In this document: one piece after another, positions 9,238 to 18,356 of the stretch
Position numbering within the stretch: position 1 is the stretch's first letter
Layout: every line of letters starts with the position of its first letter
Assembly: GCF_900109375.1 (NCBI RefSeq)
Contig: NZ_FOAB01000005.1
Span: forward strand, 475,580 to 539,579
DNA: 64,000 nucleotides
Direction of reading: 5' to 3'
From: Aquimarina amphilecti
Lineage (GTDB): Bacteria > Bacteroidota > Bacteroidia > Flavobacteriales > Flavobacteriaceae
Program-made: the position numbers and the translations under genes
The notes under the pieces: generated by a model
Seen by the model: only the letters and a program-made list of their open reading frames with translations
Databases searched by the model: none
What the model was told of the DNA's origin: nothing

Positions 9238-9575
9238 CATTATTGAAAACATTAGTAATTGGCATTATGTTATTTACATTATCAACCTCTTGTGCGACTA
9301 CGGTAAAAGTTAGTCCAGTGAATAATGCGGTGGTGACTAAGGTTCATAAGCCTAGAGTTTTAGTACATAAAAATGTAAGGTATTATAGAAATAATGGTGT
9401 CTGGTATGTAAAAAAGAATAGAAGATATGTAAAAGTTACAGCTCCTGCAGGTATACGTATAAGTACTTTGCCAAATGGATATAGGACCGTTAAAATTAGA
9501 GGAGTACGATATTATAAACACAAAGGGGTGTACTACAAAAAATCGGGAAGAACTTTTGTGGTAGTAAATGTGTAG
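9231..9575 (+). CDS. Small DUF6515-like lipoprotein
   Basis: A 114-residue protein with a lipoprotein signal (IGIMLFTLSTSC, lipid-carrying Cys near 22). It carries two related Tyr/Lys-rich beta motifs, VRYYRNNGVWYVKKNRRYVKV (about 50-70) and VRYYKHKGVYYKKSGRTFVVV (about 92-112). This duplicated YYxxxGVYYxK pattern matches small DUF6515-type envelope proteins. The very basic composition suggests contact with anionic surface polymers, which is inference. The start codon lies inside an inverted repeat. A terminator hairpin follows and separates it from the convergent SPOR gene. Confidence 0.72.
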   Translation: MKTLLKTLVIGIMLFTLSTSCATTVKVSPVNNAVVTKVHKPRVLVHKNVRYYRNNGVWYVKKNRRYVKVTAPAGIRISTLPNGYRTVKIRGVRYYKHKGVYYKKSGRTFVVVNV

Positions 9576-9615
9576 TAAGTTTTAGATTGAGTTGGTTAGT
9601 TTAGTTAAGAAAATT

Positions 9616-9653
9616 CCTTGAGGTTTATTAGTAAAAAACCTCGAGGTTTTTTT
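9616..9653. terminator. Terminator between convergent genes
   Basis: An 11-bp stem with one wobble pair (CCTTGAGGTTT / AAACCTCGAGG) is followed by seven Ts on the plus strand. It sits in the 80-base gap between the DUF6515-like gene and the convergent SPOR gene. An A run before the right arm could let it serve the minus strand as well. Confidence 0.75.
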
Positions 9654-9654
9654 G

Positions 9655-10272
9655 TTACCAAGCTTCTTCAATTTTTATGCGTTTTCCATTCTGATATGAG
9701 GCAATAAATGCTCCTCTAAAACCTAATCCAACTAATTCTCTACGGAATTTTTTAGCTTCAGATAAAGAGGCAAAATTACCAAGTGCATATTTATTAAAGC
9801 TTCCTGATTTGATTTGTTTGAAATTAACAAACTTATCAGAATATAGTGATAAATCTTTTTCTTCAAAAGCTCCAATCTGAACAGCGTATACTAGCTCTTG
9901 TTGTAAGGATGCTTTATTTTGTTCGTCATTCGTGTCACTCCCTGTTCCATTAATCTCTTGATCCATAGATAGATTCTTAATAGTCTCTTCGAGTTCAGCA
10001 ATCTTATTCTTAAGAATGTCAGATTTTGCTTTAGATTCGCTTTTAGTGATTAGATTGTCAGAGGTGTTAAATTTCATGAAGTAAATCGTTCCCGCGACTC
10101 CCAAAAGGGCAATAATTCCAAGGATTATTGTAGCAATTTTAAATTTTCGACTACTTTCTTGTTCATCTCTAAGAGCTTTATTATGAGTGTAGTTAGTGGC
10201 TCTTTTTTCTTCTTTTGCATTGTCTATTTGGACTTGAAAATCCAGTAGTTCATCATCACTAATATAAGGCAT
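9655..10272 (-). CDS. SPOR domain-containing membrane protein
   Basis: A 205-residue bitopic protein: an acidic cytosolic N-terminus (MPYISDDELLDFQVQIDNAKEEKR), a membrane helix near residues 45-65 (IATIILGIIALLGVAGTIYFM), a coiled linker, then a C-terminal SPOR domain (YAVQIGAF...YALGNFASLSEAKKFRRELVGLGFRGAFIASY). SPOR domains bind denuded glycan strands of septal peptidoglycan, so a cell-division or wall-remodelling role is expected. A longer reading from a TTG at 10296 is rejected because that TTG forms the end of a good promoter -7 box; the ATG at 10272 is chosen. It stands alone on the minus strand. Confidence 0.86.
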   Translation of the reverse strand: MPYISDDELLDFQVQIDNAKEEKRATNYTHNKALRDEQESSRKFKIATIILGIIALLGVAGTIYFMKFNTSDNLITKSESKAKSDILKNKIAELEETIKNLSMDQEINGTGSDTNDEQNKASLQQELVYAVQIGAFEEKDLSLYSDKFVNFKQIKSGSFNKYALGNFASLSEAKKFRRELVGLGFRGAFIASYQNGKRIKIEEAW

Positions 10273-10293
10273 GAGTTGTGGTTTTAATGTGTT

Positions 10294-10322
10294 CAAATAT
10301 AGTTGATTATTGTTTTACCCAA
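10294..10322 (-). promoter_or_regulatory. Promoter of the SPOR gene
   Basis: The minus strand reads TTG (10322-10320), 18 bases, then TATATTTG (10301-10294). This is an exact match to the Bacteroidota -33/-7 consensus and leaves a leader of about 15-20 bases before the ATG at 10272. It decides the start of the SPOR gene. Confidence 0.75.
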
Positions 10323-10858
10323 AAATTAAATTACTGATAAACCGTAATCATTAGATTACATAGATGTGTTTTATAGATTTTTATCAAAGAAATCTAATCA
10401 TAATAGATCTTGCGATTGGTGTAGGATTTTTTGTCAAAAAATAATAATAAATAACACATAAATGTGCTCCTGACGGTAATTGGTTACACGATGTCGAATA
10501 CTTTAAAGATGTAGAAATATTATAAGCAATAGTGCGTTATCCTTTTTTCGGTAGTCTATTTCAATGATCTTCCCACCCTACCATTGAAGTAAGTTCCGGA
10601 ACTATTACTATACACTAAACTTAACCATCGTGAACACAAATTTATCCTTATGGGTAGTGCATTTATTTTCCCCCAATTTATGGTCTAAAAAATACTTGTA
10701 TTCCTTAATTATTCTTAAGGAATGTAGGATAGAATTTGAAAGTATACCCAGTACCCAAATCCCTATGAATACGTTTTTTGAATCCTTTAGTTCGAAAATT
10801 TGTTGCGGATTACAGTATATCTCTGTTGATGATGCTTTTATCAAAACCAACTTAATAA
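10323..10858. other. Intergenic region upstream of the T9SS type-B gene
   Basis: About 540 bases with no credible gene; two short open frames on opposite strands overlap each other and carry no domain. The only structure noted is a perfect 9-bp inverted repeat with a 6-base spacer (ATTCCTTAA / TTAAGGAAT, 10700-10723). It lacks a T tail and may be an operator. The region presumably carries the promoter of the long surface-protein operon, but no exact consensus promoter was found. Confidence 0.5.
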
Positions 10859-13800
10859 ATGCCAGCAACTATGATGCGTATACTATTTTCTAATTGCGTA
10901 GCCCTCTTTTTATTTACATTTAGCTATGGTCAAACTGTTACTTTTCAAACTGATGATGGTTTAACAGCAAAGACAGTCTGTAAAGGAACCGAAATTCAAT
11001 TGAATTTGGATATAGATCCTCCAAGACCTTCAGGAGGAACTAGTACCTACAACGTTCAGTGGGAAAAAACAATCAACCCAACATTTATAAGAAATTGTCC
11101 ATTCCCTAGTGGTGATGGTTCCTGTTCTTTTTATCGGGAGACACCTTTAGAAACAACGACATATACTGTTACTGTTAATGGAGGTTCTTCTGGCTCAGTT
11201 AGGAGTACTGTAACTGTAACAGTAGAAGAAGTACCTAATCCAGGTTTAAATACAACGATGTTTCTATGTGGTAGAACTGGTGTGATTAATTTATTTGATG
11301 AATTAGATGGGGGACCAGAAGCTGGAGGTGTTTGGAGTAATGGGACAGGAACATATGATACTGCAGATCCTAATGGAGGAGCTTTTACGTATACTATTGA
11401 TAATGGAGCAGCGTGTCCTCCTGTTAGTGCTATAATAACTGTAAAGCCATGTGGAAATAATGATTCGGATAATGACGGAGTTCCTGATACAACAGATAAT
11501 GATGATGACAACGATGGTATTCCTGATACAATAGAGGACGGTTTTTGTACGGCAACTACAACGACACCAATTTTTGTTTTAGAAGAAGATTTTGGTTTTG
11601 GAGGTCCAACCCGAAGCAGATATGCAGAAGGGTTAGGGTTAACTTATAATCCTGTGTTGCCACAAGATATTAATGGAAATGATGGAGAATATAACGTTGC
11701 TACTTCTACTCACTATCGAACAAATGTAGGTTTTGATGCTACATTTCTGGCCACAGATCTTGTTGGAGATATTGATGCCGATGGAAACACAGATGGTAGG
11801 TACTTAGCAATAAATATGAAATCAAGTGCTTTTGCAGATTTACCTGTTTTTGTGGCAGAAAATCTACCAGTTACTCCTGGTCTTGAATATAACTTTAGCA
11901 TGTCTATTGCTAGTTTAAATAATAATGCTGGTGAGTTACCTGCGAACTTAACTATAGAAGTTTTAGATCAAGTTGCTGGGACTCCTCTTTTTAGTGAAAA
12001 TTCTGGTGAAATAGCGAATGGCTCCGATGCTTGGATTCTGGTAGAAGATACTTTTATTGCTCCTGCCGGTGTTAATATTGTTACAATACGAGTAATTAAC
12101 AGACAAGGAACGGATGGTAATGGTAATGACATTGGTATTGATAATATTTTTTTATCGACAAATGCTTGTGACTTTGATCGTGACGGAATCCCAAATTCTC
12201 AAGATTTGGATGCTGATAATGATGGTATTTATGATATTGTAGAATCTGGAAACGCAGCAGCTGATGTAAATGGAGATGGACGTTTTGATGGAGCGATTAA
12301 TGCAGATGGTACATCTACTACTGTAGTTCATAATGTTATTAATTCTGATACAGATTCTAATCAAAACTTTCTCGATATCGATTCAGATGGCGATGGGATT
12401 ATTGATAATATAGAAGGACAGTTAACAGTTGGATATATTGCACCAAGTGGTGTGGATGGAGATTTTAATGGAGTAGATGATAGTTATGATACGAATGGTA
12501 CTGTAATAACTCCAGTAAATTCCAACACGAATGCAGCTCCTGATTATATAGATCTAAACTCGGATCCTATATCAGGAGATTGTTTAGAGGATACTATAGA
12601 AGCATATGATATAGATCAGGATGGAATCCCTAACACTATAGCGGATGGTTCTGATATAGATGGTGATGGTTTGGATAATGCATTTGATACAGTTGTATTA
12701 GATAGGCTAACTGTCGGAACAAATGCTAATAATGGAGGTACAGTTCCTACTGATTTTCCTAATAACCATAATCCCTTAACAGTAGAGAGAGATTGGAGAG
12801 AAGAAATAGGGGACGTTGATGTCGACCCTCTAACTATTACTATATGTGATCCTGTCAATTTATTTGATGAATTACCAGTAGGTACATTAACCACAGGAAC
12901 CTGGAGTGTTCCTGCAATGGGTACAGCGCTTACAGGAGGACATTTAGGAACATTAGATCCTACTGTTACCGGTATTTTAGATGGAGTATATATATATACG
13001 CTACCTGTATTATCTGCTGGTTGTCCACCAATTAGATACTTAATAGATGTTACAATTGATGATGTTTGTCAATGTCCAGATATAGATGAACCTATTGTAC
13101 CAGCTGGACCAATAACAACGTGTATAGATGCAACACCATTACCTTCTGTAACAGTTACACTTGCTCCAGGTTTAGAAGGACGTTGGTATCTTGCGGATGG
13201 AGTAACTCCTATTGCTCGAGCCCAAAATACAGATACATTTACACCAGAAATTGGCGAATTAGTATTAGGAGATAATATATTTAGAGTAGAAGCCTATGAC
13301 CCTGTTGAAATGTGTACGAGTGATTTGGTAGATGTTATATTTACGGTTACAGCTCCACCAGAAGCAGGAGAACCAAATGATACACCTCCGATACCAGTTG
13401 CTTTGTGTGAAGGAGATACTACTGTTGTTAATCTGTTCGATGAATTAACTGGAGAAGATGCGGGAGGCGTATGGACTGATGCTATGATGACGGTAATTCC
13501 CGGTGGTACAATTACCGCGGATACTAATATTGAAGGTGATTATACATATACAGTAACGAGTAATGGGTGTACCGATACTGCAGTAATATCTGTAACTATC
13601 AGTACAGTGCCTACACTAGTGTTTGGATCTACAACATGTGCTACTAACCGAACGACCTATGATGTGTCATTTACTACCAATGGTACTTGGGATATTTCAA
13701 TAGACCCAGTTAATGAAGGTACTATTGATGTTACTAATTCAATGATTACTGGAATTACAGATGGAGTTGATGTAATAATAACAGCAACAAATCCTAGTAA

Positions 13801-15268
13801 TACTGATTGTGTAGCAACTTTAATGGTTACTGCTCCGGATTGTAGTTGTCCAGATATTGTGGAACCTACAAACCCGAGTAATGAAAGTATTTGTATTGGT
13901 TCTACGGCGCCAGTGTTATCGGTAGATGTATTACCGGGTCAAACGGCAAACTGGTATGATCAAGACGGAAATTCATTACTAATGAATAGTACCACTTATA
14001 CTCCAACGGATACTGCAGCTGGTGATTATATATATAGGGTAGAAGCTTTTGATACAACAGAAAATTGTGCCAGTGATCGTATTGATGTTTTTTATCAGAT
14101 TTTGGATATTCCGGTTATTGATCCTATTGATCCAATTGCAGCCTGTGAATCTTATGAACTACCGTCACTGATAGTTGGAAATTACTTTACACAAATGAAT
14201 GGTGCAGGTGCTCAACTTAATGCTGGAGAAATAATTAGTGCGAGTCAGGTGATTTATGTATACGCAGAAACAGGAACAACGCCTAATTGCTTTGATGAGG
14301 AAACCCTTGATATTACCATAAATCCCTTACCTAATCCAGTAGCTCCAACTAATCCAGGAGATCGTTTTTGCGAAAGCTATACGTTGCCTACGTTACAAAG
14401 TGGGCAAAGTTATTATACGGGATCTAATGGGAATGGTACACAGTTAAATGCGGGAGATGTTATACAAGAAAGTCAAACAATTTTTTTACGAGAAGTTGAT
14501 GGGAACAATTGCGAAAATGAAGTTCAGTTTTTTGTAGAAATTATAAATATTGAAGAGTTAGAAATTGAATCAGGAGTTATATGTGTAGGACCAGCTACGA
14601 TTACTTCTTTTATAATTAATACAGAATTAAGTGAAATAGACTTTTCATTTGAATGGAGTTTTGAGGGAAGTATAATTCCCGGAGCTACTCAATCTTTTTA
14701 CGAAGCTACACAACCAGGAACATATGCAGTAACCTATACAGATGTAGTATCCATGTGTACAGAAACGTCAGAGGTAATAATTATAGGTGTTAGTGATCCA
14801 GAAAGTTTAGATCTTCAATTATCTGCAGGAGCATTTTCCGACAGTACTGATATTATCGCCACAGTTGTTGGAGATAGTATTTATGAGTATGTATTAGATA
14901 ATGGAAGCCCTCAAGAAAGTAACATATTTACGAATGTTTCGCTAGGGTTGCATGAAGTAACTGCAATAGATATAAATGGATGTGGTTCAATCACAGCATC
15001 CATATTTGTAGTAGGTTTTCCAAATTTCTTTACTCCTAATAATGATGGGATTAATGATCAATGGGGTGTAATAGGAAATGCGGATACACCAGAAATGGAC
15101 ATTTTTATTTTTGATAGGTATGGAAAACTACTTCAGCAACTAAATAGAGATAATCAATGGGATGGAACTTATGGCGGTAAGCCTCTACCAGCTAATGATT
15201 ATTGGTTTGTAGCAGAATTTAGAGATGGATCAGCTACTTACAGAAGACACTTTACACTAAAACGATAA
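10859..15268 (+). CDS. Giant secreted surface protein with T9SS type-B C-terminal sorting domain
   Basis: A 1469-residue protein with a signal peptide (MMRILFSNCVALFLFTFSYGQ; internal ATGs at 10871 and 10874 are equally good starts). Acidic DxDxDG-rich, thrombospondin-3-like calcium-binding segments occur near residues 200-222, 440-460 and 500-530. Three copies of an NLFDEL...GGVW beta module lie near 141, 665 and 857, and two CPDI...EP modules lie near 740 and 1000. The C-terminal ~85 residues (PNFFTPNNDGINDQW...IFDRYGKLLQQL...WDGTYGGKPLPANDYWF) are the gliding-motility-associated type-B sorting domain, which directs export through the type IX system and surface retention. The gene overlaps the start of a PorP/SprF gene, the usual type-B cargo arrangement. 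Adhesion is a likely but unproven role. Confidence 0.9.
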   Translation: MPATMMRILFSNCVALFLFTFSYGQTVTFQTDDGLTAKTVCKGTEIQLNLDIDPPRPSGGTSTYNVQWEKTINPTFIRNCPFPSGDGSCSFYRETPLETTTYTVTVNGGSSGSVRSTVTVTVEEVPNPGLNTTMFLCGRTGVINLFDELDGGPEAGGVWSNGTGTYDTADPNGGAFTYTIDNGAACPPVSAIITVKPCGNNDSDNDGVPDTTDNDDDNDGIPDTIEDGFCTATTTTPIFVLEEDFGFGGPTRSRYAEGLGLTYNPVLPQDINGNDGEYNVATSTHYRTNVGFDATFLATDLVGDIDADGNTDGRYLAINMKSSAFADLPVFVAENLPVTPGLEYNFSMSIASLNNNAGELPANLTIEVLDQVAGTPLFSENSGEIANGSDAWILVEDTFIAPAGVNIVTIRVINRQGTDGNGNDIGIDNIFLSTNACDFDRDGIPNSQDLDADNDGIYDIVESGNAAADVNGDGRFDGAINADGTSTTVVHNVINSDTDSNQNFLDIDSDGDGIIDNIEGQLTVGYIAPSGVDGDFNGVDDSYDTNGTVITPVNSNTNAAPDYIDLNSDPISGDCLEDTIEAYDIDQDGIPNTIADGSDIDGDGLDNAFDTVVLDRLTVGTNANNGGTVPTDFPNNHNPLTVERDWREEIGDVDVDPLTITICDPVNLFDELPVGTLTTGTWSVPAMGTALTGGHLGTLDPTVTGILDGVYIYTLPVLSAGCPPIRYLIDVTIDDVCQCPDIDEPIVPAGPITTCIDATPLPSVTVTLAPGLEGRWYLADGVTPIARAQNTDTFTPEIGELVLGDNIFRVEAYDPVEMCTSDLVDVIFTVTAPPEAGEPNDTPPIPVALCEGDTTVVNLFDELTGEDAGGVWTDAMMTVIPGGTITADTNIEGDYTYTVTSNGCTDTAVISVTISTVPTLVFGSTTCATNRTTYDVSFTTNGTWDISIDPVNEGTIDVTNSMITGITDGVDVIITATNPSNTDCVATLMVTAPDCSCPDIVEPTNPSNESICIGSTAPVLSVDVLPGQTANWYDQDGNSLLMNSTTYTPTDTAAGDYIYRVEAFDTTENCASDRIDVFYQILDIPVIDPIDPIAACESYELPSLIVGNYFTQMNGAGAQLNAGEIISASQVIYVYAETGTTPNCFDEETLDITINPLPNPVAPTNPGDRFCESYTLPTLQSGQSYYTGSNGNGTQLNAGDVIQESQTIFLREVDGNNCENEVQFFVEIINIEELEIESGVICVGPATITSFIINTELSEIDFSFEWSFEGSIIPGATQSFYEATQPGTYAVTYTDVVSMCTETSEVIIIGVSDPESLDLQLSAGAFSDSTDIIATVVGDSIYEYVLDNGSPQESNIFTNVSLGLHEVTAIDINGCGSITASIFVVGFPNFFTPNNDGINDQWGVIGNADTPEMDIFIFDRYGKLLQQLNRDNQWDGTYGGKPLPANDYWFVAEFRDGSATYRRHFTLKR

Positions 15269-15303
15269 TGAGAAAATTGTTTTTCTATTACAAAACAAGC
15301 AAA

Positions 15304-16302
15304 ATGAAATTTATAAAAATATATCTAGCAGCGATGATGACATTGTTGTTTATAAGATTTGGGAATGCCCAAGAGGGGTTATCTATATATTCAGATTATC
15401 TTACAGATAATTATTATTTATTACATCCATCAATGGCTGGAGCTGCTAACTGTTCTCAGGTTCGACTAACAGGTCGAAGAAATTGGGTCGGGCAAGAAGA
15501 TAGTCCAGGATTATATACGGCAGCATATAATGGAAGAATAGGTGATTCTCAATCAGGAATTGGCGCTATTGTATATAATGATAAAAATGGTTTCTCTTCT
15601 CAAACAGGAGGATACGTTACTTATGCACATCATTTGATGTTCTCTAGAAGTGAGGTAGATCTAAATCAATTATCTTTTGGATTAAGCGCAGGAGTAATTC
15701 AATATAGGTTAGATCAGACTAGATTTGATCCTAATGACCCTTTAGTCGGACCGGGATCTATAAGTGAAAGTGAATTTAATATGGATATTGGATTTTCTTA
15801 TAATTTATATAATTTTTATACTCATTTTACTGTAAAGAATCTTTTGAAAAATTCTGGAGTTAATAATGATTTGCAGGTGGCAAATAACCTAAGAAACTAT
15901 CTGGTGTCTGTAGGTTATGTAATTGATCGTCCAGGGAAAACCTTTTCATATGAACCGTCTATTTTATATTCTTATAGAGAAGGAATTGGACAATCTACTA
16001 TTGATTTTAATATGAAAGTTTATAGTGATCTGAACTTTGGTAAACTATGGGGAGGATTATCATATAGAAGAAGTTTTGATTCTATAGATTTTATAGAAGG
16101 CGAAGAGATAAAAAGTCAAAACCTAAGTTATGTGACTCCTTTTGTTGGGGTGAATTTTGGGAAATATATGGTTGCATATACCTATTCTTATCAATCAAAT
16201 CCTATAACATTCAATAGTGGTGGTTTTCATCAAATAACATTGGGGATAGATTTTTCTTGTAGAGCAAAAAAATATGCTTGTTATTGTCCTTGGGTAGAAT
16301 AA
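15304..16302 (+). CDS. PorP/SprF family type IX secretion outer-membrane protein
   Basis: A 332-residue protein with signal peptide (MKFIKIYLAAMMTLLFIRFGNAQEG) and the family's opening, SIYSDYLTDNYYLLHPSMAGA. This is followed by an even beta-barrel pattern ending in an aromatic-rich strand. Members next to type-B cargo genes are thought to anchor or route that specific cargo at the outer membrane, as SprF does for SprB. An upstream ATG at 15268, overlapping the cargo stop codon as TAATG, would add 12 residues in front of the signal peptide. I chose 15304 for the cleaner signal, but the overlap suggests translational coupling either way. Confidence 0.88.
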   Translation: MKFIKIYLAAMMTLLFIRFGNAQEGLSIYSDYLTDNYYLLHPSMAGAANCSQVRLTGRRNWVGQEDSPGLYTAAYNGRIGDSQSGIGAIVYNDKNGFSSQTGGYVTYAHHLMFSRSEVDLNQLSFGLSAGVIQYRLDQTRFDPNDPLVGPGSISESEFNMDIGFSYNLYNFYTHFTVKNLLKNSGVNNDLQVANNLRNYLVSVGYVIDRPGKTFSYEPSILYSYREGIGQSTIDFNMKVYSDLNFGKLWGGLSYRRSFDSIDFIEGEEIKSQNLSYVTPFVGVNFGKYMVAYTYSYQSNPITFNSGGFHQITLGIDFSCRAKKYACYCPWVE

Positions 16303-16513
16303 AAAGAGTGTTTTCTGATAATTTTTTAGAGAAATGAATGGTAAGAATTTAGTTTCTTTCTATCAAAATATTGCTTGTCGAATTTTAGGTGATATTTTAA
16401 AACACCAAATAAGAAAGGTTGAATATTATGTTATAGTTAACTTCTTTACTTGGGATTAAAATAGTTTGATCTTTATTTAAAGAAGGGGTAACATCAAGTT
16501 TATTGTGGTAAAA

Positions 16514-16521
16514 TATTTTTG
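16514..16521 (+). promoter_or_regulatory. Possible -7 box for the PhoD-like gene
   Basis: TATTTTTG matches TAnnTTTG, 20 bases before the ATG of the phosphatase gene. A -33 TTG at standard spacing is not obvious. Confidence 0.45.
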
Positions 16522-16541
16522 AAGAAAAATAAATACACACA

Positions 16542-18272
16542 ATGAATAGAAGAAGTTTTTTTGAAAAATCTATGTTAGTTGCTGGAGGTTTTATGATTGC
16601 TCCTATGTACATCAGTTGTAATAACGATGATGATATGGAGATCAGTATTCCGGACCTTAGTACAGATAATTTTTTTGAAGGAGTAGCAAGTTTTGACCCC
16701 ACAGATTCTAAAGTTATTATATGGACACGATTCACTCCGGATACTGGTAGTTCTAATATTACAATTAATTGGCAAATTGCTTTAGACCAAAATTTTGATG
16801 ATGTATTAAGAAGTGGAGAGTTTGTAACTGGAGCAGATAGGGATTATACCGTAGCAATTGATGTTCAAGAATTACCCTCTAATAGTAAATTTTATTATCG
16901 ATTTTTTGACTTAGGAACGCAAACAACTTCAGTAATCGGTGAAACAATTACGCTTCCTGCGTCTGGGGATACAGTGACGGATGTGAAACTAGCTGTTTGT
17001 TCATGTGCAAACTTTGCAGCAGGGTTATTTAATGTATATGGAGCGATGGCTAATTCGGAGGCGGACGTAATAGTTCATTTGGGAGATTATATCTATGAAT
17101 ATGGAGAAGGGGAGTATGGAACTAATGAGAATACTGTAGCCTTAGATAGAGTTCATAATCCAGCAAATGAAATTATATCACTTACAGATTATCGAGCAAG
17201 GTATAAGCAATATAGAAGTGATGCTCAACTACAATTAGTACATCAAAAAAAACCATTTATTTGTGTGTGGGATGATCACGAAGTTACCAATGATGCGTAC
17301 AAGGACGGCGCAGAGAACCATCAAGATTCTGAAGGTTCTTATGAAACAAGAAAACAAACGGCAATACAGGTGTATAGCGAATTCTTACCATTACGATCTA
17401 CTGATCCATCTAAGATCTATAGATCATTTGATTTTGGGAGTGTGCTAAGTTTACATATGCTAGATACACGAATTATAGGAAGAGATAAACAACTTTCTTA
17501 CGATGATTTCTTTAGTCCAACTACAGGATTGGATGCTGTTGCTTTTCAAGCAGCACTTCAGGATCCAAGTAGAACGTTATTAGGATCAGAACAGTTAAGT
17601 TGGTTGTCTGGAGCAGTTTCTGCAAGTAATGCTAACTGGCAAGTTTTAGGGCAGCAGGTATTAATGGGTAAGATGTTTATGCCGGCAGAGCTTTTAATTT
17701 TAATAGGGACTCTTGTTGCAGAAATAGGCGCTCTAGGCAGTGCAACTCCAGAAACGGCTTTGGCTTTTCAAACTGCGTTAACGGATTTAACAGCTATAAA
17801 ATCTAGGCTTTTAGCAGGTGATCCAACCCTAACACCAGAAGAGATTGCAAGGGTGCAAACAGTTATTCCTTATAACCTAGATGCATGGGATGGATATTTT
17901 ATAGAGAGAGAGCAACTTTTTGCTATGTTAGGAGGAAAGAAAACAGTTTGTCTTGCTGGTGACACGCATAATGCTTGGTATAGTAAGTTAAAAGATGTGA
18001 GTGGTAAAGAAATAGGAGTAGAGTTCGCTACATCTTCAGTTTCTTCTCCAGGGTTTGAGGGCTTTTTAGGAGTTGATGCAAATCAAACGGTAGGTTTTCA
18101 GCAAGCGCTAGCGTTATTAATAGACGATTTACAATATATGGATGCTACGCAAAGAGGATTTTTACAAGTTACCTTTTCGTCAAGTAGCAGTGAGGCGCAA
18201 TGGAATTTTATAAATACCATAGCTGCTGAAAATTATACTGTAACTGTTGGAGAAACAGTTTCGTATAGCTAA
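16542..18272 (+). CDS. phoD: PhoD-like alkaline phosphatase/phosphodiesterase
   Basis: A 576-residue metallophosphoesterase of the PhoD family. The N-terminus MNRRSFFEKSMLVAGGFMI has a twin-arginine motif, and MYISC directly after the hydrophobic core could be a lipobox. An N-terminal Fn3-like domain spans about 35-140. The catalytic domain shows CSCANF (about 155), HLGDYIYEYGEG (about 180-191), WDDHEVTND (D244-H246) and AGDTHNAW (about 471-478). These provide ligands for the binuclear (typically Fe/Ca) site of PhoD enzymes. It would release phosphate from extracytoplasmic phosphoesters. It is monocistronic, with its own candidate promoter and a strong terminator; no Pho box was identified. 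Confidence 0.9.
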   Translation: MNRRSFFEKSMLVAGGFMIAPMYISCNNDDDMEISIPDLSTDNFFEGVASFDPTDSKVIIWTRFTPDTGSSNITINWQIALDQNFDDVLRSGEFVTGADRDYTVAIDVQELPSNSKFYYRFFDLGTQTTSVIGETITLPASGDTVTDVKLAVCSCANFAAGLFNVYGAMANSEADVIVHLGDYIYEYGEGEYGTNENTVALDRVHNPANEIISLTDYRARYKQYRSDAQLQLVHQKKPFICVWDDHEVTNDAYKDGAENHQDSEGSYETRKQTAIQVYSEFLPLRSTDPSKIYRSFDFGSVLSLHMLDTRIIGRDKQLSYDDFFSPTTGLDAVAFQAALQDPSRTLLGSEQLSWLSGAVSASNANWQVLGQQVLMGKMFMPAELLILIGTLVAEIGALGSATPETALAFQTALTDLTAIKSRLLAGDPTLTPEEIARVQTVIPYNLDAWDGYFIEREQLFAMLGGKKTVCLAGDTHNAWYSKLKDVSGKEIGVEFATSSVSSPGFEGFLGVDANQTVGFQQALALLIDDLQYMDATQRGFLQVTFSSSSSEAQWNFINTIAAENYTVTVGETVSYS

Positions 18273-18300
18273 GAATGTTTTTGTTTATAAGTAAGAAGTA

Positions 18301-18330
18301 AAAACGCAACCTGAGTAGGTTGCGTTTTTT
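18301..18330. terminator. Bidirectional terminator after the PhoD-like gene
   Basis: A perfect 12-bp stem (AAAACGCAACCT / AGGTTGCGTTTT) with a GAGT loop has A runs on one side and T runs on the other. It lies between the convergent phosphatase gene and the 523-aa gene. Confidence 0.9.
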
Positions 18331-18356
18331 ATAAGACTATTAGAGAAGATAGAATG

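Noticed and set aside
10700..10723. 9-bp inverted repeat as a terminator
   Set aside because: No T run follows and no gene ends nearby; it is noted only as a possible operator within the intergenic region.
10608..10893. Two overlapping ~86-aa open frames on opposite strands upstream of the type-B gene
   Set aside because: They overlap each other, one runs into the type-B coding start, and neither shows a signal peptide, domain or leader.
11131..12894. Several minus-strand open frames inside the 1469-aa gene
   Set aside because: They are low-complexity mirrors of Thr/Gly/Asp-rich repeats in the real plus-strand gene.
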